From positions 7,286,962-7,350,961 of the forward strand of contig NC_087190.1 of the NCBI RefSeq assembly GCF_035594125.1: DNA of 64,000 bases, given 5' to 3'. The stretch's first letter is position 1; every line of letters starts with the position of its first letter. Below are positions 24,351 to 36,400 of the stretch, in pieces. The notes beneath the pieces were generated by a model. The model saw nothing but the letters and a program-made list of their open reading frames with translations, was not told the DNA's origin and did not search any database. A program made the translations under genes and the position numbers. Source of the DNA: Scylla paramamosain. Lineage: Eukaryota > Arthropoda > Malacostraca > Decapoda > Portunidae.

Positions 24351-25283
24351 ATGGCGACTCCTACACCAGCCTCGGAGTCTCCATCTGGGGAGGGGACCAT
24401 AAATGTCCCCAGGTCGGACTGCCTTTCTGTCGACGACCCTAAGTGTCTTGACACCCACCTCAACTTTTTCTTCATTAACTTTTGCAACATTCGCGGTCTA
24501 AGATCTAATTTTCAATCTGTAGAACACCACCTCTCCTCTTCTAAACCTCATCTTCTTTTCCTCACTGAAACTCAGGTGTCTGAGGCAACTGACAGTAGCC
24601 CCTTTTCTGTTCCCTCCTACTTTCTCTATCCTCATTTTCGATCCAAAGCTGGATGCTGCGTTTATGTGCGCTGTGACTTAACCTGCTCTCGTGCCCACGC
24701 TCTTGAATCTTCCGAGTTTTCCACCATCTGGCTACGACAACAGAGTCATTCTCATACTAAATTTATCTGTGCTGTATACCTCTCTCCTAACTCCTCTGAC
24801 TATAAGAAATTCTTTGACTTCTTAACTTCCAAAGTGGGGCACATTCTGACCCTCTTCCCTTTTGCAGAGATCTCCATTCTTGGAGACTTCAATGTTCACC
24901 ACCAGCTTTGGCTTTCCTCTCCCTTCACTGACCATCCTGGTGAACTAGCCTACAACTTTGCTATCCTCCATGACCTAGAGCAATTGGTGCAACACCCTAC
25001 TCGTATTCCTGACCGTCTTGGAGATACGCCCAACATTCTTGACCTTTTCCTGACCTCTAATCCTTCTGCTTATGCTGTCACCCTTTCTTCTCCATTGGGC
25101 TCCTCCGATCACAATCCCATATCTTTATCTTGTCCTATCACTCCAATCCCTCCTCAGGATCCCCCTAAGCGAAGGTGCCTCTGGCGTTTTGCCTCTGCTA
25201 GTTGGGGGGACCTGAGGAGGTATTTTGCTGATTTTCCTTGGAATGACTACTGCTTCCGTGTCCGTGTTATGCTGAGCGCATAA
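24351..25283 (+). pseudogene. Family A endonuclease domain, copy 3 (longest intact EN)
   Basis: 310 residues from [36 protein letters not shown], the canonical [12 protein letters not shown] and GSSDHNPIS are all present, so the catalytic set of an AP-type endonuclease looks intact. The frame is lost at about 25263 through a deletion; the linker and start of the RT follow in other frames (25580-25918 opens [13 protein letters not shown], with NYRPIALIS). Confidence 0.88.
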
Positions 25284-26159
25284 CAGAGGTGATAGTGTCT
25301 GGCATGGAGGCGTAAATTCCTCACTCTTTTTCTCGTCCTAAACCTTCTAAACCTTGGTTTAACACAGCTTGTTCTCGTGCTATACATGATAGAGAGGTGG
25401 CCCACAAAAGGTACTTAAGCCTTCCATGACCAGAATCTCATGCACTTTATATTTCTGCCCGGAACTATGCCAAGTCTGTTCTCCAACTAGCCAAAAACTC
25501 CTTCATTAACAGAAAATGTCAAAACCTTTCAAGATCTAACTCCCCCCTCTTTGCTCAAACCTTTGCTAAAAACTCTACCTTGGACGATTCTGGGCTTGTT
25601 CCTCCCTCTCCTCCACCCTCTGACTACTTCATGCCACGTATTAAAATTCTTCGCAATGATGTTTTCCATGCCCTCGCTGGCCTAAACCCTCGGAAGGCTT
25701 ATGGACCTGATGGGGCCCCTCCTATTGTTCTCCGAAACTGTCCATCTGTGCTTGCACCTTGCCTAGTCAAACTCTTTCAGCTCTGTCTGTCAACATCTAC
25801 CTTTCCTTCTTGCTGGAAGTTTGCCTACATTCAACCTGTTCCTAAAAAGGGTGACCGCTCTAATCCTTCAAACTACCGTCCTATTGCTTTAATTTCCTGC
25901 TTATCTAAAGTTTTTTAATCTATCCTCAACAGGAAGATTCTTAAATATCTATGACTTCACAACCTTCTATCTGATCGCCAGTATGGGTTCCGTCAAGGCC
26001 GCTCTACTGGTGATCTTCTGGCTTTCCTTACTGAGTCTTGGTCATCCTCTTTTAGAGATTTTAGTGAAACTTTTGCTGTTGCCTTGGACATATCAAAAGC
26101 CTTTGATAGAGTCTGGCACAAAGCTTTGATTTCCAAACTACCCTCTTACGGTTTCTATC

Positions 26160-26338
26160 GCAGGCTCGCGAATCATTGTAGGAGTAATGGATGGACGTTC
26201 ATCGACAACTGGGACCTTTTCTATGGTAGGGACACCTTGTACGCCAGGGATGGAGTGCATTTGTCACGCCAGGGTGTTCGTGTTTTGGCCGAAACACTCG
26301 AGCGGGAGGTTACTGCACTCCAGCACTTTTTTCGTTAG
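26160..26338 (+). pseudogene. CR1 ORF1 C-terminal tail with SGNH-esterase motif
   Basis: In one frame: WTFIDNWDLFYGRD, then YARDGVHLSRQGVRVLA, ending in a stop at 26336-26338. DGVHLS followed by a helix fits the last conserved block (Asp-x-x-His) of SGNH/GDSL hydrolases. ORF1 proteins of many CR1 elements carry such an esterase. Only about 59 residues remain because of 5' truncation. By chance the frame is open into the upstream A sequence, giving a false fused ORF from 26084. Confidence 0.75.
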
Positions 26339-26411
26339 TCGGGAGGGAAGAAGGGGTAGTGAGAAGGCGAGGGGCAAAATAGTTAAATCTAGAAAAGTAG
26401 CTAGCTCAGGG

Positions 26412-29400
26412 ATGGTGAGAAATAGCTTAAGTGTTTACTACACAAACTGTAGAAGTATTCTGAATAAAATAGACTTGCTTAGAGGAATAGCGAGCGTTGA
26501 GAAATTTGACATCATTGCTTTAACTGAAACTTGGTTAGATATGTCAGGAAAAGTATTTAATCCAGAGGTTAAGATAGATGGGTATACAATGTTCTATAAA
26601 GATAGGGAAAACAGGAGAGGAGGAGGCGTCGCGTTATACGTTAGGGACACATTACAGTGTTGTATCAACAGTAGAATTAAAACAGATAACAAAGCAGAGT
26701 CGATATGGGTAGATATTAAGGAAGGATCGCAGTCAGTAGTACTAGGGGTAGTTTACAGACCACCGACCAGTACAGAGGAAATTAACACCTCACTGTGGCA
26801 GGAATTAAATAGAGCAGGCAGGTACAGTCAGGTATGTGTGGTAGGAGATTTTAATTTTAGGAATATCGACTGGAGTCTGATGGTGGGTAACAAGGAAGTA
26901 GAGGAATTTCTTAAGGTAATTCAGGATAATTTTTTAAAACAAGTAGTCGTAGAACCCACAAGGGGGAATAATATTCTAGATTTAATTCTTACTAGCAGGG
27001 AGGAAGCAGTCACTCAGGTAGAGGTTGGAGGACAGCTAGGTAACAGTGACCATAGGGAAATTAGGTACAATTTAGAATGGGAAGAAACAGTTAGAAACAA
27101 AAACACTAGTAAAATACCTGACTTTAGGAGAGCAAATTTTGAAGAATTAAAAAGGTACCTCCAAGGAGTGGACTGGCAAAGGATGCGGGGTGAGGTCAGG
27201 TCAGGGACGGAGTTCAGAGAGATAAGGCAGGATGAGAGAGGTGAGGTGAGGCGTGAGGGTGTAGGACAAGAGGAGGGAAGATGTGTCCGGAAGGGAGGAG
27301 GAAAGAGGAAGGGGGGAGCTAGGTGTGAGTATGTTGGAATGTCAGGTCATGCTGAAATGAGAGAGGTGAGGTCGAGGCGAGTAGATGAGGGTGAGGAGAG
27401 GATGGTAGAGGACGAGATGAGGGGACTAGGTGAAGTAAATGTAGATGAATTGTATAAATATTTCGTAGATAAAGTTCATACAGGTCAGTTAGCAAATATC
27501 CCGTATAAAACAATAAGATCACAAAAAAATGACCCTAAATGGATGACTGCTAGGTTAAAGTATTATATAGGGCGTAAGAGAAGTATATATAGGAGATTAA
27601 GGGCAGGTGAAGAAGTTTTAAGGACACAATATAATGAATTAGTTAGAACAGTCAGGAAGTTAACGAGGAAAGCTAAGGACAATTATGAATCAAAGGTAGC
27701 CAGCCAGGCGAAGACGGACCCCAAGGGATTTTATCAGGTATACAGGACGAAGAATAAGGATACTGTAGGTCCATTAAAGGCAGCAGATGGGGAGCTGGTT
27801 AGTTCTGGGGAGGAGATTAGTAAACTTCTGAATGATTATTTTTTAACTGTCTTCACCCAGGAAAACATGCAGGATATGCCAGATAGTGAACAGGTATTTA
27901 GAGCAGATGAGAATGAGAAGCTGACAGTTATTTCCATAACTAGGGAGATAGTGGAACAGGAGATAGATAGGCTAAAAAAGTTCAAGTCACCAGGACCTGA
28001 TGAAATATACCCCAGAGTACTTAAGGAATGTAAGGAGATTATTAGTGAGCCGTTAGTTTCTGTCTTTAGGAAATCACTGGAGTCGGGTGAGGTACCAGTA
28101 ATGTGGAGGCAGGCTAATGTAGTACCCATCTTTAAGAAAGGAGATAAAACTTTAGCGTCTAATTATAGACCTGTCAGCTTAACTTCAGTTGTAAGTAAAA
28201 TGTTAGAGTCAATAATAGCGAGGAACATTAGGGAACATTTAGACAAACATAACTTGATAAGTCAGTCACAGCATGGCTTCACGAAGGGGAAGTCTTGCCT
28301 GACAAACTTGTTAAGTTTTTACAGTAAGGTGTACGAGGCAGTAGATAATGGTGATAGTTATGATATCTTATATCTGGACTTTAGTAAAGCATTTGACAAG
28401 GTACCCCATCAAAGGCTCCTGAGAAAGGTTAGGGCACACGGGATAGATGGGAAGGTGTTAGGCTGGATAGGGTCATGGCTTAGTGACAGGCGACAGAGAG
28501 TGGTAATAAACGGCTCGAAATCCGAGTGGGGTCATGTAATTAGTGGGGTGCCACAGGGATCAGTATTAGGGCCATTGTTATTTCTAATGTATATCAATGA
28601 CTTGGATAGTGGAATTAGTAGTGATGTTAGTAAATTTGCGGATGACACAAAGATAGGTAGATTAATTAGGTCAGAATCGGATGCCATCGTCTTGCAGGCA
28701 GACTTAGAATGAATGAATGGACGGATAGATGGCAAATGCAATTCAATATAAATAAATGCAAAGTACTTAGCGTAGGTAGAGGAAACCCACACAATAGGTA
28801 CACATTAGACAACCAAACTCTGGTAGGTACAGGGTACGAGAAGGATTTAGGAGTTATAGTTAGCTCTGAACTCCGTCTAGGGAAACAATGCATAGAAGCC
28901 AGAAACAAGGCAAATAGGGTACTAGGATTCATTTTTAGGAGTGTTAAAAGTAGAAGGCCGGGAGTAATATTAAAGTTATACTTGGCGCTGGTCAGACCTC
29001 ATCTAGACTACGCGGTGCAGTTCTGGTCCCCACATTACAGGAAAGATATAGGTCTATTAGAATCAGTACAGAGGAGAATGACTAAAAGGATACAGGGGAT
29101 GAGGAGTATCCCTTACGAGACGAGGTTGAAGCTGTTAAATTTACATTCTTTAGAGAGACGTAGGTTAAGAGGGGACCTGATAGAAGTCTTTAAGTGGTAT
29201 AAGTGTTATAACAAGGGAGATGTAAGCAAAATTCTTAGGATCAGCAACCAGGGTAGAACAAGAAATAACGGGTTCAAGCTTGAAAAATTTAGGTTTAGGA
29301 AGGAGATAGGAAAAAATTGGTTCTCAAATAGAGTGGTAGATGAATGGAACGGACTCAGTAATCATGTAGTTAGTGCTAGGACACTAGAGAGCTTTAAGAG

Positions 29401-29443
29401 AAGATTAGACAAGTTTATGGATGGGGATAGCAGATGGAAATAG
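26412..29443 (+). pseudogene. CR1 ORF2 (endonuclease + RT + C-terminal domain), one 4-base deletion
   Basis: ATG at 26412 begins MVRNSLSVYYTNCRSILNK, a typical endonuclease start; ALTETWLD, GGVALYVRD, VVYRPP, VVGDFNFRNIDW and GNSDHREI follow. After an unusual Arg/Gly/Glu-rich linker (27180-27430) come PKWMTARLKYYIGRK, the RT blocks [36 protein letters not shown] and KFADDTKIG (about 28630-28655). The only break seen is a loss of TAGG near 28705, by comparison with copy 2 (DLDRMNEWTDRWQMQ), which moves the reading into 28709-29443. The C-terminal block (WNGLSNHVV...FKRRLDKFM) is CR1-type. About 1,010 codons in all, so it decayed little. Confidence 0.92.
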
Positions 29444-29531
29444 GTAGGTGTGTTTCATACAGGGACTGCCACGTGTAAGCCTGGTCGCTTCTTGCAGCTT
29501 CCCTTATTTCTTATGTTCTTATGTTCTTATG

Positions 29532-30638
29532 TTCATCTCAAGTTTCCTTTCTGACCGTTCTATTGCTGCTGTGGTAGACGGTCACTGTTCTTCTCCTAAA
29601 TCTTTTAACAGTGGTGTTCCTCAGGGTTCTGTCCTGTCACCCACTCTTTTCTTATTATTCATTAATGATCTTCTAAACCAAACTTCTTGTTCTATCCACT
29701 CCTACGCTGATGATACCACCCTGCACTTTTCCACGTCTTTTTCATAGACGTCCAACCCTTCAGGAGGTAAACATATCACGCAGGGAAGCCACAGAACGCC
29801 CGACTTATGATCTTTCTAAAATTTCTGATTGGGGCAGAGCAAACTTGGTATTGTTCAATGCCTCAAAAACTCAATTCCTCTATCTATCAACTCGACACAA
29901 CCTTCCAGACAACTTTCCCCTCTTCTTCAATGACACTCAACTGTCCCCCTCTTGTACACTGAACATCCTCGGTCTGTCCTTTACTTATAATCTGAAATGG
30001 AAACTTCACATCTCATCTCTAGCTAAAACAGCTTCTATGAAGTTAGGTGTTCTGAGACGTCTCCGCCAGTTTTTCTCACTCCCCCAGCTGCTAATTCTGT
30101 ACAAGGGCCTAATCCGTCCATGTATGGAGTATGCTTCACATGTCTGGGGGATTCCACTCATACTGCTCTTCTAGACAGGATGGAATCAAAAGCTTTTCGT
30201 CTCATCAACTCCTCTCCTCTAACTGACTGTCTTCAGCCTCTCTCTCACCGCCGCAATGTTGCATATCTAGCTGTCTTTACCGCTATTTTCATGCTAACTG
30301 CTCTTTTGATCTTGCTAACTACATGCCTCCCCTCCTTCCGCGGTCTCGCTGCACAAGACTTTCTTCTTTCTCTCACCCCTATTCTGTCCACCTCTCTAAC
30401 GCAAGAGTTAACCAGTATTCTCAATCATTCATCCCTTTCTCTGGTAAACTCTGGAACTCCCTGCCTGCTTCTGTATTTTCACCTTCTTATGACTTGAATT
30501 CCTTCAAGAGGGAGGTTTCAAGACACTTATCCACCAATTTTTGACCACTGCTTTAACCCTTTTATGGGACTGGCATTTCAGTGGGCATTTTTTTTTTGTT
30601 AGATTTTTGTTACCCTTGGCCAGTATCCTTCCTACATA
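29532..30638 (+). mobile_element. Family A, copy 3, right part
   Basis: Continues copy 3 after the CR1 insertion from CATCTCAAG. Coding pieces: [13 protein letters not shown] and SYADDTTLHF (about 29700-29730), a +1 frame change near 29743, [17 protein letters not shown] (about 30098-30150) and the C-terminal block to STNF and stop at 30544. The family 3' end reaches CTACATAAG at 30638 without a poly(A) tail. Confidence 0.9.
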
Positions 30639-30741
30639 AGAATGCAATACCCTTATCACCCTTCCACATTCACATATTCTTCTTGAACATTTTTTTTTTT
30701 TTTGCTAATAGTTCCACGTACTCCCAAATTCTAACACTGTC

Positions 30742-31200
<459 letters not shown>

Positions 31201-31462
31201 AGACATGGGGACAAAACTAAAGAAAATTACAAATTCAGACAAATTACATCATTCAGTAATGATCATGTAAAAATATCATCATGATCATGATCATGTCAGA
31301 ATATCTTAAAGGAACGTCACTAAATTAATGTTTTCTTAGATTCATATATAAAACCTTGTATATATTCGAGATCAGTAAGAATTTAGAACTACTCGAGATC
31401 AGTAAGAATTTAGAACAAAGATATTAAACGGAATAGTAATCTAGAAATTGACAAATTATATA

Positions 31463-32485
31463 TACAAGGTGTAACGCGAGTTTCTGCAAATGCTGAAAGA
31501 GGTGAGAGAACGTGTAATTCTTTTTTTTTTTTTTTTTTGTAGGAGGGACACTGGGCAAGAGCAAAAAGAAAAAAAACCCCACTGAGATGCCACTCCCAGA
31601 AAAGGGTCCAAAGCGGTAGTCAAAAATTGAAGGATAAGTGTCTTGAAACCTCCCTCTGGAAGAAATTCATTTTATAGGAAGGTGGAAATACAGAAGCTGG
31701 CAGGGAGTTCCATAATCTACCAGATAAAGGGAGGAATGATTGAGAATACTGATTAACTCTTGCATTAGAGAGGTGGACAGAATAGGGGTGAGAGAAAGAA
31801 GAAAGTCTTGTGCAGCGAGACTGCGAAAGGAGAGTAGGCATCTATGAAAAGACGTGGAAAAGTGCAGGGTGGTATCATCAGCGTAGGAGTGGATAGGACA
31901 AGAAGTTTGGTTTAGAAGATCATTAATGAATAATAAGAAGAGAGTGGGTGACAGAACAGAACCCTGAGGAACACCACTATTAATAGATTTATGAGAAGAA
32001 CAATCACCGTCTACCACAGCAGCAATAGAACAGTCAGAAAGGAAACTTGAGATGAATTTACAGAGAAGGATAGAAGCCGTAGGAGGGTAGTTTGGAAATC
32101 AAAGATTTGTGCCAAAAGCTCTTGATATATCCAAGGCAACAGCAAAAGTTTCACCAAAATCTCTAAAAGAGGATGATCAAGACATGAAATAGTCAGAGGG
32201 TGGAGGAGAGGGAGGAACAACCCCAGAATCGTCCAAGGTAGAGTTTTTAACAAAGGTGTGAGCGAAGAGTTCAGCTTCAGAGACAGATGTAATAGCAGTG
32301 GTGCCATCTGGTTGAAATAAAGGAGGGAAAGAAGAAGCTACACGCATAGTACACCTATACATTTTCTTCTCTGACGGGTAACCAAAGCCTAAAAATGCAT
32401 ATGTGTATAGAACATTTTCTACTTAGAATTACACGTTCTTTCACCTCTTTCATTATTTGCAGAAATTCGCGTTACACCCTGTGTA
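31463..32485. mobile_element. Possible mariner-type miniature element split by family A copy 4
   Basis: About 58 bases at 31463-31520 (CAAGGTGTAACGCGAGTTTC...) are the inverted counterpart of 32426-32485, with a few mismatches. TA dinucleotides sit just outside. Ends of the CAGGGTGT type with TA duplications are known in mariner-like elements, so that class is inferred. Between the ends lie family A copy 4 and about 85 bases of unassigned sequence (32341-32425). Confidence 0.6.
31521..32341 (-). mobile_element. Family A, copy 4 (reversed, internally deleted)
   Basis: Poly(T) at 31521-31539 is the tail. The C-terminal block (to about 31838) is joined directly to the RT active-site segment [14 protein letters not shown] (about 31839-31880), a deletion of roughly 500 bases compared with copy 10. 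A second deletion joins the segment near 32175 to the [10 protein letters not shown] region. Homology ends at about 32341 near the segment encoding ASSFPPLFQ. Confidence 0.88.
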
Positions 32486-32503
32486 TGTGTGTGTGTGTGT
32501 GTG

Positions 32504-32591
<88 letters not shown>
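32482..32591. repeat. (GT)n and (TA)n microsatellites
   Basis: GT array to about 32510 then a pure TA array to 32591, directly at the right end of the inverted-repeat element. Confidence 0.95.
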
Positions 32592-32598
<7 letters not shown>

Positions 32599-32759
32599 GC
32601 TTCTCGACAGAGAGAAGAACACGTAAATTCACTGGCCAGTTATCTATTTGATTTTAAGGAAAATAATTGGGATGTATACTTAGAATTCATATTAGGTAAA
32701 TTTTCTTCGGATTACGTATTAGTCAAAACACCAGTGATAGACAATGTATTTTGATTTAA

Positions 32760-33417
<658 letters not shown>

Positions 33418-34365
33418 GGAAGAGTAAAAAGTAAAGTTTATAATAAAATAATTTAATTGCAAATAGCTCCTTTCGTAAATTTGAGCAAGCAGATAAAGTA
33501 AATCTAATGACAGCGGGTAAAGTGGACGAATCAGTGTGGAGCGCGTCCCGTGCTGTCCGGCTCCCCATCTCACTTTTTCCCTCCCCTCTCCCATTCGCAT
33601 GATTCAACCCGCGTGTCGCCTGGTGTGTCCAGTGTTATCCAGTGGTAGCCAGCCTGACAGTTGCAAGAGAATGCGTGTGCAAGCGATTTGGACGGTATGT
33701 TGGGCGATTGTTAGTTATCAGAAATTAGGGATATAAGTAATAAGCTCCACCCTTTCCGATATCTGATTAGACCAACGATGCAATAAGCTGCTTTGGTTGG
33801 CACCTGTCCTCTCTCCCTTTCTGTCGCAGTGTAGTGTACTGTAGTGTGTTTTGTGCGTTAAATGCGACTGGCCAGTCTGTCTTGTTAATTGTCCTTGTTT
33901 TGACCAGAAGACTCGTGTATAGTAGTCTGTTTCCGACCACCTCCTCTCTCCCTAAGTTTTCCAGTTTTAAGGAGGTTTGAGCCTCTCCTCTGGGAAAGTC
34001 GAGACGAGTTAGGTCCAAACTTGAGTGTTATAATATCCTAGTGTAATATCCTGAAGGGCAGCGGATGGCCCACGTGTGGGAGGTTAGCCCACGGGATATT
34101 ATAGCCTCATGTTTGTGGCATCTTTTCTGTTTCTCCCTGGCAAATAAATGATTTGGCGATTCCTTTCTCAGCTTTTGTGAGAAGCTGGCATTGTATTTTG
34201 TATCTTCTCTGCGGTTGTATTAAATAGGGTGGCGACCACTGAGACTTGATAGCTGTTTACAACCTTCAAACTACTTGGATTTGTATTGTAGGCTACGCGG
34301 GAAGTAGCCTAGGGTGAAGCTGACCCGAAGGAGTGACAGTTAAAAGGACTGTAACTGGTTGTAAC
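33418..34365. other. No gene recognised; some LTR-like features
   Basis: Contains AATAAA (about 34145), the inverted words TATAATATCC (about 34030) and GGATATTATA (about 34095), and ends TGGTTGTAACA before a GT array. An LTR was considered but no matching TG start or target duplication was found. Confidence 0.35.
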
Positions 34366-34367
34366 AA

Positions 34368-34461
<94 letters not shown>
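34366..34461. repeat. (GT)n and (TA)n microsatellites
   Basis: GT then TA array, ending directly at the broken edge of a family A fragment. Confidence 0.97.
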
Positions 34462-34463
<2 letters not shown>

Positions 34464-34464
<1 letters not shown>

Positions 34465-34580
34465 GATAGTTTGAGGGGTTAGAACGATCATCTTTTTTAG
34501 GAACAGGCTGAATGTAGGCAAACTTCCAGCAAGAAGAAAAAGGTAGATGTTGACAGAGAGAGTTGAAAGAATTCGACTAG
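34464..34580 (-). mobile_element. Family A, copy 5, outer part (split by an LTR-type insertion)
   Basis: Reverse complement of the RT segment around [21 protein letters not shown]. Its right edge, GACTAG at 34580, continues exactly in family A sequence at 36401 (CTAGGCAAGG), so this and 36401-37440 are one copy. Confidence 0.85.
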
Positions 34581-34661
34581 TGTTACGACCGTCAGACATT
34601 GCTCTATAACTTATGTAGCCTAGTGTTCAAGTGTTTATTGCTGGCGTCCTGAGGGCAATGT

Positions 34662-34676
34662 TTATTATTATTATTA

Positions 34677-34732
<56 letters not shown>

Positions 34733-34735
34733 TAT
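34662..34735. repeat. (TTA)n microsatellite inside the LTR-like element
   Basis: TTA array near the left end of the LTR-like insertion. Confidence 0.97.
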
Positions 34736-35324
34736 TTATTATTTATTTTTTTTTATCACTGTAATGCTCCCAGGACGACCTTTCCATTATTTGCATCATT
34801 ATTATACATTCCAGTGTATCTTATTTTATTTATGTATTACTATACGTTCTTGTATATACATGTACGTGAGTGAGGGTTTGGCGCTCTTTGAAGCTTCTAG
34901 AGCAATTGCATCAGCCCTAGTGGTGGATATCGTGCCGCTACCAATCAAATCGTCTCCCGCGTGCGCCATTTTGATGTTTCTCAGAGCGCCAGCCAGTCTC
35001 AGCTCAGGTGGGTAGACCACTTTGAGACCTCCTGACGTCCATACCACGCGCTTCCTCCTCCTAATGGCTGAGTATAATTATTCTTTGTTCCTGATTGCTA
35101 GAGCTCTGTCTCTTAGGCATTATTGTGGCCACTGTGTATTTTGAATTCTTAGTGAACTTGAAGGTGATGGTATTATCCCTGTGTTATTGAGATATTAGGC
35201 AAGGCGCACATTGAGACGCAGGGCAGCACAGAGCAGGGCAGACGCAGGGCAGGGCAGCACAGCGCAGCACAGGCATGGTGCGCACATTGAGAAGCAGCTG
35301 TCGTCCTGTGCGGTAGTGTTGATC

Positions 35325-35501
35325 ATGGCTGTTGCCAAAAATTACTTTGGAAACCTTAGTTCCGATTCCGACTCAGAAAACGAGTTCGAGAAAGTAATGT
35401 TATTATATGACATTTGTAGAGCAAAGAGGTCAGTGTGGAGGAGTGAATACATGGAGAAGAGGAAAACACATGGAGAATTTGCCCATAACTCGTCCTTATA
35501 A
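35325..35501 (+). pseudogene. Truncated N-terminus of a Harbinger-type transposase
   Basis: Reads MAVAKNYFGNLSSDSDSENE followed by SVWRSEYMEKRKTHGEFAH. The W-x5-R...G-E/Y spacing resembles the start of Harbinger nucleases (WV.P...R...GEF). Only the first 50-60 residues remain; the catalytic DDE region is deleted. Assignment rests mainly on the element's ends and the partner MADF gene. Confidence 0.6.
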
Positions 35502-35590
35502 GTTCCTCCCATATAATCAGGATGACTAGTGTCATACAGCACTCTTTGATGGCGAACAGCCTCTAAGAGTTCCTCCGTGGACAACATTGT
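35480..35590 (-). pseudogene. Truncated MADF-domain gene of the Harbinger element
   Basis: From the start codon near 35590 the reverse strand reads MLSTEELLEAVRHQRVLYD, then SHPDYMGGTYKDELWANS, a good match to the first half of a MADF DNA-binding domain. Harbinger elements often carry a separate Myb/MADF gene next to the nuclease gene. The second half is missing: the frame meets the transposase stump head-on at the internal deletion. Confidence 0.75.
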
Positions 35591-36400
35591 GAGTACTAAA
35601 GAGTGAGTTGCTATCAAGCTGCGCCGCACGTGGCACAGGAAACTGCGTTCGAACGACTGCGTCGCGCAGGCCGACACAGGTCTGCATCTGTGCTGTGCTG
35701 TCCTGCATATCAATATGCGTGCTTAGGTTTAAACCAGTGAGATGCAGTTTTCTGCCCTGCTCTGTGCTGTGTCGCCTGTGTTGCCTGCGTCTCAATGTGC
35801 GCCCGGCCTTATCCTGGAGCGGTGCGAGTATACCTGCTCGCTGTTGTAGTGTAATTACCAGTGAGGTTTTCATGTGTTAACGAGTTCACGAGCGGCCTAG
35901 CAATCCTATTACCCTGATATATTGGTGACTTTAATTGTATTATGTATTTTGCTGTAGGACTGGATGTCGTGCGAAGTGTGTGGTCACTTTTCTTAAAAAT
36001 TTTGCCTATGAAAGTATCAAGTCTTTGTCTCTGATAAATATTGCTACTGCTAGAAGTGTATTATCTTATGAATTGTGTTGCTTTGATTAATTGGCAGTAA
36101 CTATAATTGCATAACTTCACGAACCTAGATTTCCCCATATTGTCACTAAATTTAACTTCTGATGCATATTTGTCAATAAACCGTGTTAAGCTTTATTATT
36201 CCCTTTTCTTAAGTCCCCCCTTTTAGTTCTTAATTTCTTCACGTTCTTGAATGAGACCTTTTAGCGGAAACTGTTGCGGACGTAGCTTCATCCGTTATTC
36301 ACTGAAATATCACATCCTGGAAAGAATAATTAAATTCCTGATTTATGGGTTACCCAGTCCATTGTGGGAACCTTGTTGGGCTCATCTCAGGGACATAACA

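Larger units (their letters stand above)
24110..26159 (+). mobile_element. Family A, copy 3, left part
   Basis: Starts at the family 5' end AGGAGGAGGCAG, includes the whole leader (24110-24350) and the start codon at 24351, and runs to GGTTTCTATC at 26159, where a CR1 element interrupts it. The other part is 29532-30638. Two internal deletions are visible: at about 25263 (loss around AGAGACCCGTCTTTG) and about 130 bases at 25545. Confidence 0.92.
26160..29532 (+). mobile_element. CR1-type non-LTR retrotransposon, copy 1 (inserted in A copy 3)
   Basis: Nearly complete: the end of ORF1 (26160-26338), a spacer, ORF2 (26412-29443) and a short 3' end finishing in three or four TTCTTATG units (about 29508-29531). 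Short tandem repeats instead of poly(A) at the 3' end are typical of CR1. It interrupts family A between GGTTTCTATC and CATCTCAAG; about 14-17 bases of A are missing there and no target duplication is seen. Reversed fragments of the same family lie at 39838 and 50757. Confidence 0.93.
35198..35808. mobile_element. PIF/Harbinger-type internal-deletion element
   Basis: Ends are inverted repeats (GGCAAGGCGCACATTGAGAC against GGCCGGGCGCACATTGAGAC, with the homology continuing inward) flanked by TTA on both sides (35195-35197, 35809-35811). TTA-type 3-base duplications and GGC-type ends fit PIF/Harbinger. Both of the usual two genes survive as stumps facing each other (see the two entries inside). 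It lies inside the LTR-like element, which itself lies inside a family A copy. Confidence 0.9.
34581..36400 (+). mobile_element. Solo-LTR-like element with CTAG target duplication
   Basis: Starts TGTTACGACC and ends GGACATAACA, so it has the TG...CA ends and short TGTTA/TAACA inverted repeat of a long terminal repeat. It is flanked by CTAG on both sides (34577-34580, 36401-36404), within otherwise continuous family A sequence. After removing the Harbinger miniature element inside it, about 1.2 kb remain without coding frames. AATAAA lies at about 36175, which suggests plus orientation. The LTR superfamily is not determined. Confidence 0.8.

Noticed and set aside
26084..26338. In-frame fusion of family A RT with an esterase-like domain
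   Set aside because: The frame crosses the CR1 insertion junction at 26159/26160. The two parts come from different elements and are open by chance.
33418..34365. A long terminal repeat ending in TGGTTGTAACA
   Set aside because: No TG start with matching inverted end and no target duplication could be found, so I list it only as unassigned DNA.
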